Below are positions 1 through 8,317 of a DNA stretch of 11,544 nucleotides, in pieces; positions within the stretch are counted from its first letter, which is position 1; every line of letters begins with the position of its first letter. The notes beneath the pieces were generated by a model, which did not search any database, was not told where the DNA came from, and worked only from the letters and a program-made list of their open reading frames with translations. This stretch comes from an uncultured Bacteroidales bacterium (GTDB lineage Bacteria > Bacteroidota > Bacteroidia > Bacteroidales > Muribaculaceae). The DNA lies in the NCBI GenBank assembly GCA_900554345.1, contig USHH01000048.1, forward strand, positions 1 to 11,544. Reading direction: 5' to 3'. Made by a program: the position numbers and the translations under genes.

Positions 1-1
1 C

Positions 2-133
2 AAAGCCCATCCGGACAGGAAAAAAAGCCAGCACACGCTTATCATCATGCCCACCTGGAATGACGAAAAGAACGGCCCCGACAATCCCGGCGACGCCCAG
101 TGGCCCTACTCCATCAAAGTCCTCACCCATTAG
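2..133 (+). CDS. 3' end of an unidentified protein (partial)
   Basis: An open frame enters from the left edge and ends at TAG 131-133, giving the last 43 residues of a protein that ends ...WPYSIKVLTH. The visible part is polar and Asp/Asn/Pro-rich (PTWNDEKNGPDNPGDAQ) between two short beta-like stretches (HTLIIMP and YSIKVLTH), as at the end of a secreted or surface beta-sandwich protein. That reading is only an impression; I recognise no family and see no motif. It converges on htpG and probably shares the hairpin at 206-241. The frame is supported by having no stop over its whole visible length and by ending just before a plausible terminator, but a tail this short could still be a chance reading. 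Confidence 0.6.
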   Translation, partial: KAHPDRKKSQHTLIIMPTWNDEKNGPDNPGDAQWPYSIKVLTH

Positions 134-205
134 TAAAACAGATATTTGGCTATTACACTCCTTAATAGGTCTGTAGCGACGCTTATTGCGCAACTGATAA
201 AAACG

Positions 206-241
206 AAGCGGGAGGCCGGAATCAGTTCCGGTCTCCCGCTT
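206..241 (-). terminator. Intrinsic terminator downstream of htpG, possibly bidirectional
   Basis: Positions 206-221 (AAGCGGGAGGCCGGAA) pair with 226-241 over 16 bp with one G-T wobble (215/232) and a TCAG loop. On the - strand the stem is followed after two bases by five T (the A run at 199-203), the classic form for a gene arriving from the right, that is htpG. On the + strand there is no T run, so the converging left gene may use the stem less efficiently. Confidence 0.85.
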
Positions 242-254
242 GAAGTATCTGTAT

Positions 255-269
255 GCCGGCTTCGCCGGC
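255..269. other. Small GC hairpin just past the htpG stop
   Basis: GCCGGC (255-260) pairs with GCCGGC (264-269) across a 3-nt TTC loop. It lies 6 bp beyond the htpG stop codon and before the main terminator stem at 206-241. It has no T tract of its own. It may help protect the 3' end of the mRNA or act with the larger stem, but it is short enough to be incidental. Confidence 0.4.
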
Positions 270-275
270 TGATTG

Positions 276-2312
276 TCAATGCAGCAGGCTGACGCTGCGG
301 CGGATGAAGTCGGTCAGCGCCTCGCCCGACAGCAGGTGCCCCTGCAGAAGCGCCAGGTCGATGATCTGCTTCACGTTGGGCTGCGTCGCCCCGTATTTCT
401 TTATGATCTCCTCCTCTTTAGAGCGGAGCTCGCCAACCTTCTTCTCCTTATCGGAGACATCGGGAGCCGATTCCTTCTTCTCCTCGGCCGCCTTGCGTGC
501 ATCGGAGATCTCCTTGTTGAGGGTCTCGATCTCGGTCCTGATAGGCGTCACCTCGCCGGAGAGGGCAGCGGTGGCCTCGTCGATGATCTTCTTCACCGAA
601 GGCTGTTCGGTGTTGACCACCAGCTCGAAGCTGTCGGGAAGCTCGCCGTAGAAGCCTGCCCCCGGCTGCATGGCCGCCATCTCCTTCATGCGGCGCATGA
701 ACTCGTTCTGCGTAAGTGTGGCCGGCGCCGCGTTCTCGCCGAGAGCCGCGAAGCTCACGATGAAGTTGGTCTTCTCCACAGTCGGAATCTGAGTGCGGAA
801 GAGCGTCGACATCATGTCGGTCTGCTCCGGAGTGAGCCCGGCCTCCTTGGAGTCGGACTTCACGATGAGGCGCTCCGGTATGTCGGAGTCAACTCTCACG
901 AAACGCGTCTTCTCCTCCTTGCTCTCGAGCATGCCCATGAGGTGGGAGTCGAGCTGGCCGTCCATCACGAGAACGTTGTAGCCTTTGTCTTCGGCTGCCT
1001 TCACGTAGGAATACTGCGCCGTCGGGTCGGTGGCGTAGAGATAGACCACCGTGTTGTCTTTGTCGGTCTGCGACGCCTCCACCAGCTTGCGGTATTCCTC
1101 AAGAGTGAAGTACTTGCCGGCCACGTCCTTCAGGAGGAAGAACTTGCGGGCTGCTTCCGAGAACTTCTCGTCGGTGAGCATGCCGTATTCGATGAAGATC
1201 TTGATGTCGTCCCATTTCTGCTCGAAGGAGCTGCGGTCGTCGCGATACATCTTGTCGAGCTTCTCGGCCACCTTCTTCGAGATATAGCTCGAGATCTTCT
1301 TCACCTGCTGGTCGGCCTGCAGATAGCTGCGGCTCACGTTGAGCGGGATGTCGGGTGAGTCGATCACGCCCTGCATCAGGGTCATGAACTCCGGCACGAC
1401 GCCCTCCACCTGGTCGGTGACGTAGACCTGGTTGCAGTAGAGCTGGATGCGGTTGCGCTGTATGTCGATATTGGTCTTGATGCGCGGGAAGTAGAGGATG
1501 CCCGTGAGGGTGAAGGGATAGTCGACGTTGAGGTGGATCCAGAACATCGGGTCTTCCTGACCTGGCATCAGCTCGTGGTAGAAGCGCAGGTAGTCGGCGT
1601 CGGTGAGCTCGGTGGGCTTCTTGGTCCAGAGCGGCTCGGTGGCGTTGATCACGTTGTCCTTCTCGGTGTCGACATATTTGCCGTCTTTCCACTCCTGCAC
1701 CTTGCCGCTGATCACAGGCACGGGAAGGAAGCGGCAGTATTTCTTCAGCAGCGTGTCGATGCGCGCCTGCTCCAGGAATTCCTTGCTGTCGTCGTCGATA
1801 TAGAGGATGATGTCGGTGCCGCGCTCGCTCTTCTCGATCTCGCGCATATCGTATTCCGGACTGCCGTCGCAGGTCCATTCCACTGCTTTGGCGCCCTCTT
1901 TATAGGAGAGGGAGCGGATCACGACCTTCTTCGACACCATGAAGGCCGAATAGAAGCCGAGGCCGAAGTGGCCGATGATCGAGTTGGCCGTGTCCTTGTA
2001 TTTGGCGAGGAACTCCTCCGCGCCCGAGAATGCTATCTGGTTGATGTATTTGTCGATGTCTTCGGCGTCCATGCCGATGCCGTGGTCGGAGACAGTGAGC
2101 GTGCCGGCTTCCTTGTCGACGCTCACCTTCACGTTCATCTCGCCCAGCTCACCCTTGAAGTCGCCGAACGACGAGAGGGTCTTCAGCTTCTGGGTGGCGT
2201 CGATGGCGTTCGACACCAGCTCACGCAGGAATATTTCGTGGTCGCTGTAGAGGAACTTCTTGATGACGGGAAAGATGTTTTCGGTGGTCACACCGATTTT
2301 GCCTGTTGCCAT
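276..2312 (-). CDS. htpG: Molecular chaperone HtpG (bacterial Hsp90)
   Basis: ATP-dependent homodimeric cytosolic chaperone of 678 residues that remodels client proteins, usually with DnaK. The N-terminal GHKL ATPase domain is complete: ELVSNAIDA (31-39, with catalytic Glu31 and Mg-binding Asn35), DHGIGM (76-81) and GHFGLGFYS (114-122). The middle domain carries NRIQLYCNQVYVTD (287-300) and the ATP-contacting arginine loop DIPLNVSRSYLQ (321-332, Arg328). The C-terminal third is Glu/Lys-rich and includes a coiled-coil-like stretch around 590-635 (QKEK/EE-type composition). The length is normal for bacterial HtpG. The ATG at 2312 begins MATGKIGVTTENIF, which fits the family start. It sits 117 bp downstream of the permease gene on the same strand and has a possible promoter of its own in that gap. 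No CIRCE element is visible. I see no defect in the gene. Confidence 0.97.
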   Translation of the reverse strand: MATGKIGVTTENIFPVIKKFLYSDHEIFLRELVSNAIDATQKLKTLSSFGDFKGELGEMNVKVSVDKEAGTLTVSDHGIGMDAEDIDKYINQIAFSGAEEFLAKYKDTANSIIGHFGLGFYSAFMVSKKVVIRSLSYKEGAKAVEWTCDGSPEYDMREIEKSERGTDIILYIDDDSKEFLEQARIDTLLKKYCRFLPVPVISGKVQEWKDGKYVDTEKDNVINATEPLWTKKPTELTDADYLRFYHELMPGQEDPMFWIHLNVDYPFTLTGILYFPRIKTNIDIQRNRIQLYCNQVYVTDQVEGVVPEFMTLMQGVIDSPDIPLNVSRSYLQADQQVKKISSYISKKVAEKLDKMYRDDRSSFEQKWDDIKIFIEYGMLTDEKFSEAARKFFLLKDVAGKYFTLEEYRKLVEASQTDKDNTVVYLYATDPTAQYSYVKAAEDKGYNVLVMDGQLDSHLMGMLESKEEKTRFVRVDSDIPERLIVKSDSKEAGLTPEQTDMMSTLFRTQIPTVEKTNFIVSFAALGENAAPATLTQNEFMRRMKEMAAMQPGAGFYGELPDSFELVVNTEQPSVKKIIDEATAALSGEVTPIRTEIETLNKEISDARKAAEEKKESAPDVSDKEKKVGELRSKEEEIIKKYGATQPNVKQIIDLALLQGHLLSGEALTDFIRRSVSLLH

Positions 2313-2352
2313 AATTTATGTGTTTTGATATTGTTTTCTACATGAAGCTTTG

Positions 2353-2381
2353 CAAATAGCATGCCATTCTGTCAATATCAA
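2353..2381 (-). promoter_or_regulatory. Possible promoter of htpG (weak match)
   Basis: On the - strand, GCTATTTG (2360-2353) matches the TTTG half of the Bacteroidota -7 box TAnnTTTG but not its leading TA. A TTG (2381-2379) lies 18 bp upstream as a candidate -33 element. Transcription would start near 2350, giving a leader of about 37 nt. The match is poor, so htpG may instead be read from the permease promoter or from an undetected site. Confidence 0.3.
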
Positions 2382-2429
2382 CAATCCACAGGCGCAAGAG
2401 GTTGAATGTCAGTATTGATTTATGTTGTC

Positions 2430-3674
2430 TCACTCATAGCGCATTGTCTCGGCCGGCGATATCTTTGACACGAAGCGCGAGGGGAGGATCAATACGAGAT
2501 ACACCACTAATAGCACCCCGGCGTTGAGCGCCGCCACCGCGGGCCACGATATCACCACCGGCACGAAGTCGATGTAGTATGACTCCGGGTCGAGCGGTAT
2601 GAAGTGGGTGGCCCGCTGCGCGTAGAGCAGACCGAGCATCGCGGCGTTGCCGATGATGAGTCCGGTGAGCGCTATCCTAACGGCCAGCAGCATGAACACC
2701 TGCCTCACTTTCCCCGTCGGGGCTCCGAGCGACTTCATCAGCCCGATGAAGCGCTTCTTGTCGAGGATGATGATGAGCATTCCCGACACGAGGGTGATGC
2801 AGGCCACGAAGGTCATCAGTATGAGCACCACCGCCACGTTGGTGTCGAGCAGCGACAGCCAGCGGAAGAAGCCCGCTCCCTGGTTGTAGACGTTGTCGAC
2901 GTGATATGCCTTGAAGATAAGCCCCTCGGCCAGCGCCCGCCTGAGTGTCAGGTCGAGCTGCACGGCATACTCCGGAGCCATGCGTGGCCTGTCGACAGTG
3001 ACCACTATCGAGATTCCCTGACGGTCGTTGAGTGCCGCCAGACGCTGGATCAGCGACAGCGGGCCGAACACCAGTACATCGTCGTAGCTCTCGAAATGCG
3101 AGTTGAAGACCCCCGCCACCTCCAGCCGCCTAACCCTGATATCGTCGCTGAAGAAATACGTATCGACCTTGTCGCCCGCATGCAGGCCCAGCTCTCGCGA
3201 TGCGATCGCCGAGATGAGTATCTTATAGCTGCTGTCGTCTCTGGAGTAGTCGGGCATCTCGCCTTCCTCCAGTGTGGAGGCAAGGAATTCGCGCGTCACT
3301 CCCTCCGGGATTCCCTTGAAGTATATCCCCTTGAAGTCGCCGGGCGTCTTCAGGATGCCCGGAATCACGGCCTGAAGCGAATAGTCCTTTATATAAGGTA
3401 TGGTGTCGAGTATGTTGCGGATGGTGGGGGTGAGCGTCACTATGTTGGAGTCGTCGGGCGAGAGGGGATAGGAGTAGACGGTGAGGTGGGAGTTGAAGCC
3501 CACCACCTTGTCTTCGATCTCCTTTTTGAAGCCGAGCACAATGGCTATGGAGGCGAGCATCAGGGCCACCGACAGGGCTACCGCCGCTATCGCCACCCTG
3601 ACCGCCGGGCTCGCCTTGCGGCCGCCGGGCCCCAGGGAGAGGCGCCGCGCTATGAAGAGGGGATATCCGTTCAT
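2430..3674 (-). CDS. ABC transporter permease, LolC/LolE (FtsX/MacB-like) family
   Basis: Inner-membrane permease of 414 residues. The layout is typical of lipoprotein-releasing LolC/LolE and related MacB/FtsX permeases: a short cytoplasmic N-terminus (FIARRL), TM1 at about 26-48, a periplasmic domain of roughly 225 residues, then three C-terminal helices at about 279-303, 326-351 and 373-398. The coupling stretch KKRFIGLMKSLGAP after TM2 is the family signature, and the end SPAETMRYE is typical. Such permeases work with a LolD-type ATPase; neither an ATPase nor a second permease is in this window, so the substrate is inferred only from family. I chose ATG 3674 because relatives, as I recall them, begin M-N-x3-F-I-A-R-R. 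In-frame ATG 3689 would add 5 residues, but a hairpin ends only 2 nt before it. The longest open frame, from 3803, would start upstream of the predicted promoter. Confidence 0.88.
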   Translation of the reverse strand: MNGYPLFIARRLSLGPGGRKASPAVRVAIAAVALSVALMLASIAIVLGFKKEIEDKVVGFNSHLTVYSYPLSPDDSNIVTLTPTIRNILDTIPYIKDYSLQAVIPGILKTPGDFKGIYFKGIPEGVTREFLASTLEEGEMPDYSRDDSSYKILISAIASRELGLHAGDKVDTYFFSDDIRVRRLEVAGVFNSHFESYDDVLVFGPLSLIQRLAALNDRQGISIVVTVDRPRMAPEYAVQLDLTLRRALAEGLIFKAYHVDNVYNQGAGFFRWLSLLDTNVAVVLILMTFVACITLVSGMLIIILDKKRFIGLMKSLGAPTGKVRQVFMLLAVRIALTGLIIGNAAMLGLLYAQRATHFIPLDPESYYIDFVPVVISWPAVAALNAGVLLVVYLVLILPSRFVSKISPAETMRYE

Positions 3675-3691
3675 CGAGTCTGTTTTCATCC

Positions 3692-3712
3692 GGCGCCCGC
3701 CTGCCGGGCGCC
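3692..3712 (-). promoter_or_regulatory. GC-rich hairpin at the 5' end of the permease mRNA
   Basis: GGCGCCCG (3692-3699) and CGGGCGCC (3705-3712) form a perfect 8-bp stem with a 5-nt loop. It starts where transcription from the -7 box at 3717-3724 would begin, so the mRNA would open with this stem. It leaves 17 nt before ATG 3674 but only 2 nt before ATG 3689, which favours 3674 as the start. A role in mRNA stability or translation control is inference. Confidence 0.5.
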
Positions 3713-3716
3713 ACTG

Positions 3717-3724
3717 CAAAATTA
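3717..3724 (-). promoter_or_regulatory. -7 box of the permease promoter
   Basis: On the - strand this reads TAATTTTG, an exact match to the Bacteroidota -7 consensus TAnnTTTG. No TTTG or TTG stands 19-21 bp upstream, so the -33 element is missing. That position holds the inverted repeat at 3737-3752 instead. The predicted start of transcription is near 3713, about 40 nt before ATG 3674. Confidence 0.5.
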
Positions 3725-3736
3725 GCCAAAAAATAT

Positions 3737-3752
3737 GTAGCTTCATAGCTAC
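3737..3752. promoter_or_regulatory. Inverted repeat at the -33 position of the permease promoter; candidate operator
   Basis: GTAGCT (3737-3742) and AGCTAC (3747-3752) form a perfect 6-bp inverted repeat around TCAT. Its centre (about 3744.5) falls where the -33 box of the permease promoter would be expected. It lies about 43 bp upstream of the gcv -33 box, so a bound protein could in principle influence either divergent gene. The repeat is short, and operator function is inference from position. Confidence 0.35.
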
Positions 3753-3794
3753 CGGCCCAGGAACATTTAATTTTAGGAAATTTAAGCGAAAATA

Positions 3795-3826
3795 TTTGGT
3801 CATAATCCAAACAAATATTAATTTTG
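3795..3826 (+). promoter_or_regulatory. Promoter of the glycine cleavage operon
   Basis: TTTG (3795-3798) and TAATTTTG (3819-3826) are separated by exactly 20 bp. Both boxes match the Bacteroidota sigma-ABfr consensus (-33 TTTG, -7 TAnnTTTG, spacing 19-21). Transcription should start near 3829-3830, giving a leader of about 98 nt before gcvT. It is the best promoter in the window, as expected for a five-gene metabolic operon. Confidence 0.8.
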
Positions 3827-3838
3827 ACCCGGTAAAGC

Positions 3839-3890
3839 GGCATAAGTACGCTGCCTTATATCAATATGCCAGAAATACACGACACGGCAT
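3839..3890 (+). promoter_or_regulatory. Leader with mutually exclusive pairings upstream of gcvT
   Basis: Within the predicted 98-nt leader, GGCATA (3839-3844) can pair with TATGCC (3865-3870). The same ATGCC (3866-3870) can pair instead with a second GGCAT (3886-3890). A third option, ATAAG (3842-3846) with CTTAT (3855-3859), competes with the first. Such exclusive pairings are the form of a switch, but the stems are short. I do not find the two-aptamer glycine riboswitch consensus here, and no T tract or strong terminator stem follows. Confidence 0.35.
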
Positions 3891-3927
3891 GTGAAAAACC
3901 AAAACTAACCTAAAAGAAGCCAAAAAA

Positions 3928-5022
3928 ATGGAAGAAAATCTAATTAAAACCTGTCTTCACGACCGCCATGTCAAGCAGGGTGCCCTTATGTCGCCGTTTG
4001 GCGGATTCGACATGCCGATACAGTATGTAGGCATCGCTGAGGAGCACAACGCAGTGCGCCATGAGGTAGGCGTCTTCGACGTCAGCCACATGGGTGAGGT
4101 CAGGGTCAAGGGCCCGGATGCCTACAAGTATGTCAGCCATATCTTCGTCAACGACGTGACCGGCGCTCCCGACGGCCAGATCTTCTACGGAATGATGTGC
4201 TACGAGAACGGCGGCACTGTCGACGACCTTCTCGTATATAAGGTAAACGACCAGGAGTATTTCCTCGTGATCAACGCAGCCAACATCGAAAAGGACGTGG
4301 CTTGGATCATGAAGAACGCCGAGGGCTTCAATGTCGAGATTACCGACGAGAGCCCGAAATACGGTGAGGTGGCCGTGCAGGGCCCCAAGGCCGAGGAGAC
4401 TGTCGAGAAGGTGCTCGGCCTTCCCGTGAAGGACATCGCTTTCTATAATTTCAAGACATTCGACGTCGACGGCGAGGAGATTATCGTGAGCCGCACCGGC
4501 TATACCGGCGAGGACGGCTTCGAGATCTACGGCAGCCACGACTACATCCGCAAGGTGTGGGATCTCCTGATGGAGGCCGGCGTGCAGGCCTGCGGCCTCG
4601 GCTGCCGCGACACTCTCCGCTTCGAGGTGGGCCTTCCCCTCTATGGCGATGAGCTCAGTGCCGACATCACTCCCATCGAGGCAAGCCTCAGCATGTTCGT
4701 CAAGCTCGACAAGCCCGAGTTCATCGGTAAGGAGGCTCTCGCGAAGCAGAAGGCCGAGGGCGTGAAACACCGCATCGTGGGCATCGAGCTCGAGGGCAAC
4801 GCCATCCCGCGCCATGGCTATCCCGTGGAGGCCGACGGCAAGGTGATTGGCGAGGTCACCACCGGCTACCGCTCCATCTCCACCGGCAAGAGCGTGGCAA
4901 TGGCTATGGTCGACAAGCCCTACGACAAGCTCGGCACTCCCGTCGAGATCCGTATCCGCAAGAAGACATTCCCCGGCAAGGTGGTGAAGAAGCGCTTCTA
5001 CGACAAGAACTACAAGAAATAA
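3928..5022 (+). CDS. gcvT: Glycine cleavage system T protein (aminomethyltransferase)
   Basis: T protein (EC 2.1.2.10) of 364 residues. It takes the aminomethyl group from the lipoyl arm of GcvH, releases ammonia and passes the carbon to tetrahydrofolate as 5,10-methylene-THF, leaving reduced lipoyl-GcvH for Lpd. The family landmarks are present: FGGFDMPIQY (24-33), DVSHMGEVRVKG (51-62), GGTVDDLLVY (95-104, with the catalytic Asp in the DD pair), VSRTGYTGEDGFEIY (187-201), CRDTLRFEVGLPLYG (226-240) and TPIEA (248-252), followed by a C-terminal barrel ending KKRFYDKNYKK. Length is normal. ATG 3928 is preceded by an A-rich stretch (AAAAGAAGCCAAAAAA), the usual Bacteroidota ribosome-entry context. 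It is the first gene of the operon, 28 bp before gcvH. Confidence 0.97.
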   Translation: MEENLIKTCLHDRHVKQGALMSPFGGFDMPIQYVGIAEEHNAVRHEVGVFDVSHMGEVRVKGPDAYKYVSHIFVNDVTGAPDGQIFYGMMCYENGGTVDDLLVYKVNDQEYFLVINAANIEKDVAWIMKNAEGFNVEITDESPKYGEVAVQGPKAEETVEKVLGLPVKDIAFYNFKTFDVDGEEIIVSRTGYTGEDGFEIYGSHDYIRKVWDLLMEAGVQACGLGCRDTLRFEVGLPLYGDELSADITPIEASLSMFVKLDKPEFIGKEALAKQKAEGVKHRIVGIELEGNAIPRHGYPVEADGKVIGEVTTGYRSISTGKSVAMAMVDKPYDKLGTPVEIRIRKKTFPGKVVKKRFYDKNYKK

Positions 5023-5050
5023 TCAATCTATCATAATACCTTAAGACCAA

Positions 5051-5431
5051 ATGAGCAAGATAGTAGAGGAACTCCGCTATGCGGACTCCCATGAATGGGT
5101 GAGATTGGAAGGCGACATCGCCACAGTAGGCATCACTGACTATGCCCAGCACGCACTCGGCGACATCGTGTATGTCGACATGCCCGAGGTAGGCGACGAG
5201 GTGACAGCCGGCGAGGATTTCGGCGCCGTAGAGTCGGTGAAGGCCGCCAGCGACCTTATTTCGCCGGTAAGCGGCGAGGTGGTCGAGGTCAACGAGGCTC
5301 TCGAGGACGAGCCCGGACTCATCAACCAGGATGCCTTCGGCGCCTGGATCATGAAGGTGCGCGTGGCCGACACCGCAGAGATCGACGCTCTGCTCGACGC
5401 CGCTGCTTACGCCAAAATCTGTGAAGAGTAA
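5051..5431 (+). CDS. gcvH: Glycine cleavage system H protein (lipoyl carrier)
   Basis: Lipoyl carrier of 126 residues that shuttles the aminomethyl intermediate between the P, T and L proteins. The lipoylation site is Lys64 in the standard ESVKAAS motif (61-67), placed on the hairpin turn between the two halves of the barrel. SHEWV (13-17) near the N-terminus and the NEALEDEPGLIN stretch (81-92) are typical of GcvH and distinguish it from lipoyl domains of 2-oxoacid dehydrogenases. The acidic surface and C-terminus (ICEE) are normal. It depends on lipoate attachment enzymes, none of which is in the window. It lies 28 bp after gcvT and 75 bp before gcvPA, and the second gap contains a long perfect palindrome. 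Confidence 0.97.
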   Translation: MSKIVEELRYADSHEWVRLEGDIATVGITDYAQHALGDIVYVDMPEVGDEVTAGEDFGAVESVKAASDLISPVSGEVVEVNEALEDEPGLINQDAFGAWIMKVRVADTAEIDALLDAAAYAKICEE

Positions 5432-5456
5432 GCCGACACCCAACTCAAACAGTTAA

Positions 5457-5484
5457 TTCCTCCGGCCATCGATGGCCGGAGGAA
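5457..5484. repeat. 28-bp perfect palindrome between gcvH and gcvPA
   Basis: Positions 5457-5470 are the exact reverse complement of 5471-5484, centred on ATCGAT, giving a 12-bp stem with a 4-nt loop or a fully extended 14-bp dyad. It is GC-rich at the core (CCGGCC/GGCCGG) with A runs after it. On the + strand the next bases are AAATTAATTATTG, with no proper T tract, so it is a poor intrinsic terminator. It ends 22 bp before the gcvPA ATG. A role as an mRNA processing or stabilising stem, or as a partial attenuator setting the GcvH to GcvP ratio, is inference. Confidence 0.75.
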
Positions 5485-5506
5485 AAATTAATTATTGATA
5501 GATGCA

Positions 5507-6837
<1,331 letters not shown>

Positions 6838-6841
<4 letters not shown>

Positions 6842-8310
6842 AAATCTACGACAAACTCATATTCGAGCTCTCCAAGCCCGGCCGCAAGGGCTATGAGCTT
6901 CCCAAGACAGACTACGCTGGCGATGCCTTAAAGGATATACCGTCCAACCTCCTGCGCAAAGAGGCTCCCGCCCTCCCGGAGGTGACGGAGCTCGACGTCA
7001 CCCGCCACTATACCAACCTCTCCAACAAGAATTTCGGCGTCGACACAGGCTTCTATCCCCTCGGAAGCTGCACGATGAAATACAATCCGAAAATCAACGA
7101 GGAGCTCGCCGCCATGCCCGGCTTCGCATCCCTCCATCCGCTTCAGGACGAGGAGAGCGTGCAGGGCGCCCTCGAGCTCTACTATAATCTCCAGCAGGCC
7201 CTCGCCAATATCGCCGGCCTCGCCGAATTCACGCTCAATCCCTATGCCGGCGCCCACGGTGAGCTCACAGGCCTCATGGTGATGCGCCAGTATCACATGG
7301 CCCGCGGCGACCACAAGCGCACACGCGTCATCGTGCCCAATTCGGCCCACGGCACCAACCCTGCCTCCGCGATGGTCTCAGGCCTCGAGGTGGTGGAGGT
7401 GAAGTCGCGTCCCAACGGCTCGATCGACATCGAGGACCTCAAGCCGCTGCTCGACGACACAATCGCCGGAATCATGATGACAAACCCCAACACCCTGGGT
7501 ATGTTTGAGACCGAGATCACCGAGATCGCAAAGCTCGTGCACGAGGCAGGCGGCCTTCTCTACTACGACGGCGCCAACCTCAACCCGATGCTCGGCAAGG
7601 TGCGTCCCGGCGACATGGGATTCGACATCATGCACATCAATCTCCACAAGACTTTCTCCACTCCTCACGGAGGCGGCGGCCCCGGCTCCGGCCCTGTGGG
7701 CGTGGCTGAGCATCTGCGTCATTTCCTCCCCAACCCCCGCGTCGTGAAGGACGCCGAAGGCCGCTATCATGTCACCGCCGACAGCGAGAGCCTCGGAAGC
7801 ATCTCCACCTTCCTCGGCAATTTCGGCGTGATGATGAAGGCCTACGCCTACATCCTGAGCCTCGGCAAGGAGAACATCCGCAATGTCGGCCCCATGGCTA
7901 CCCTCAATGCCAACTATATCAAGGAGAGTCTCAAGGACGACTATCTGCTCCCCATCGAGGGCGCCTGCAAGCATGAGTTCGTGTTCGACGGTCTCAGGGA
8001 CAAGTCGACCGGCGTCACCACCCTAAATGTCGCCAAGCGTCTTCTCGACTACGGCTTCCATGCTCCCACGATCTATTTCCCGCTCCTCTTCCATGAGTCG
8101 ATGATGATCGAGCCCACGGAGACAGAGAGCCTCGAGACTCTCGACGAGTTTATCGACGTGATGCACAAGGTGGCGCGCGAGGCCCGCGAGACTCCCGAAG
8201 AGGTGAAGAACGCCCCCCTCACCACTATAGTGCGCAAGCTCGACGAGACGGGTGCGGCCAAGAACCCCATACTAACCTACAGGGCCATGAAAGAGGCCTG
8301 CGCCAAATAA
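6838..8310 (+). CDS. gcvPB: Glycine decarboxylase (P protein) subunit 2, PLP-binding
   Basis: Catalytic C-terminal half of glycine decarboxylase, 490 residues. PLP would be bound by Lys271 in HINLHKTFSTPHGGGGPG (266-283), the classic P-protein motif. Other conserved stretches are PLGSCTMKYNPK (75-86), NPYAGAHGE (134-142), NSAHGTNPASA (168-178), MTNPNTLGMFE (214-224) and YYDGANLNP (242-250). Its start ATG shares four bases with the gcvPA stop, so the two halves are likely made in equal amounts. Length and motifs are normal for GcvPB of split-type systems; there is no sign that the split is a recent frameshift, since GcvPB has its own conserved N-terminus (MKIYDKLIFELSKPGRKGY). lpdA follows after 7 bp. 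Confidence 0.97.
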
Positions 8311-8317
8311 GACACTC

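Noticed and set aside
134..205. Hairpin CTATT (150-154) / AATAG (164-168) with outer ACAGA (138-142) / TCTGT (170-174) as a terminator of the left partial gene
   Set aside because: Weak AU-rich stem with a 9-nt loop and no T run; the strong stem at 206-241 explains termination better.
273..1358. 361-residue + strand open frame antisense to htpG, with a further 270-residue frame at 1533-2345
   Set aside because: Both lie wholly opposite the strongly conserved htpG and are rich in Leu, Val, His, Glu and Gly, as produced by reading GC-rich biased codons backwards. No family resemblance.
2313..2429. CIRCE heat-shock operator upstream of htpG
   Set aside because: No TTAGCACTC-N9-GAGTGCTAA-like repeat is present. 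Only a weak inverted repeat (TCAATA 2372-2377 with TATTGA 2413-2418, plus TCAAC 2378-2382 with GTTGA 2401-2405) is seen, too imperfect to call a terminator or operator.
2604..3725. 373-residue + strand open frame opposite the permease
   Set aside because: Shadow of the permease frame; the translation is His/Arg/Asp-rich with no domain and crosses the divergent promoter region.
3827..3927. Glycine riboswitch before gcvT
   Set aside because: The conserved aptamer core segments and tandem arrangement are not seen, and the leader (about 98 nt) is short for a tandem aptamer plus expression platform.
3940..4815. 291-residue - strand open frame opposite gcvT, and similar frames opposite gcvH, gcvPA, gcvPB and lpdA
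   Set aside because: They all mirror highly conserved glycine cleavage genes; their composition is explained by complementary reading of those codons.
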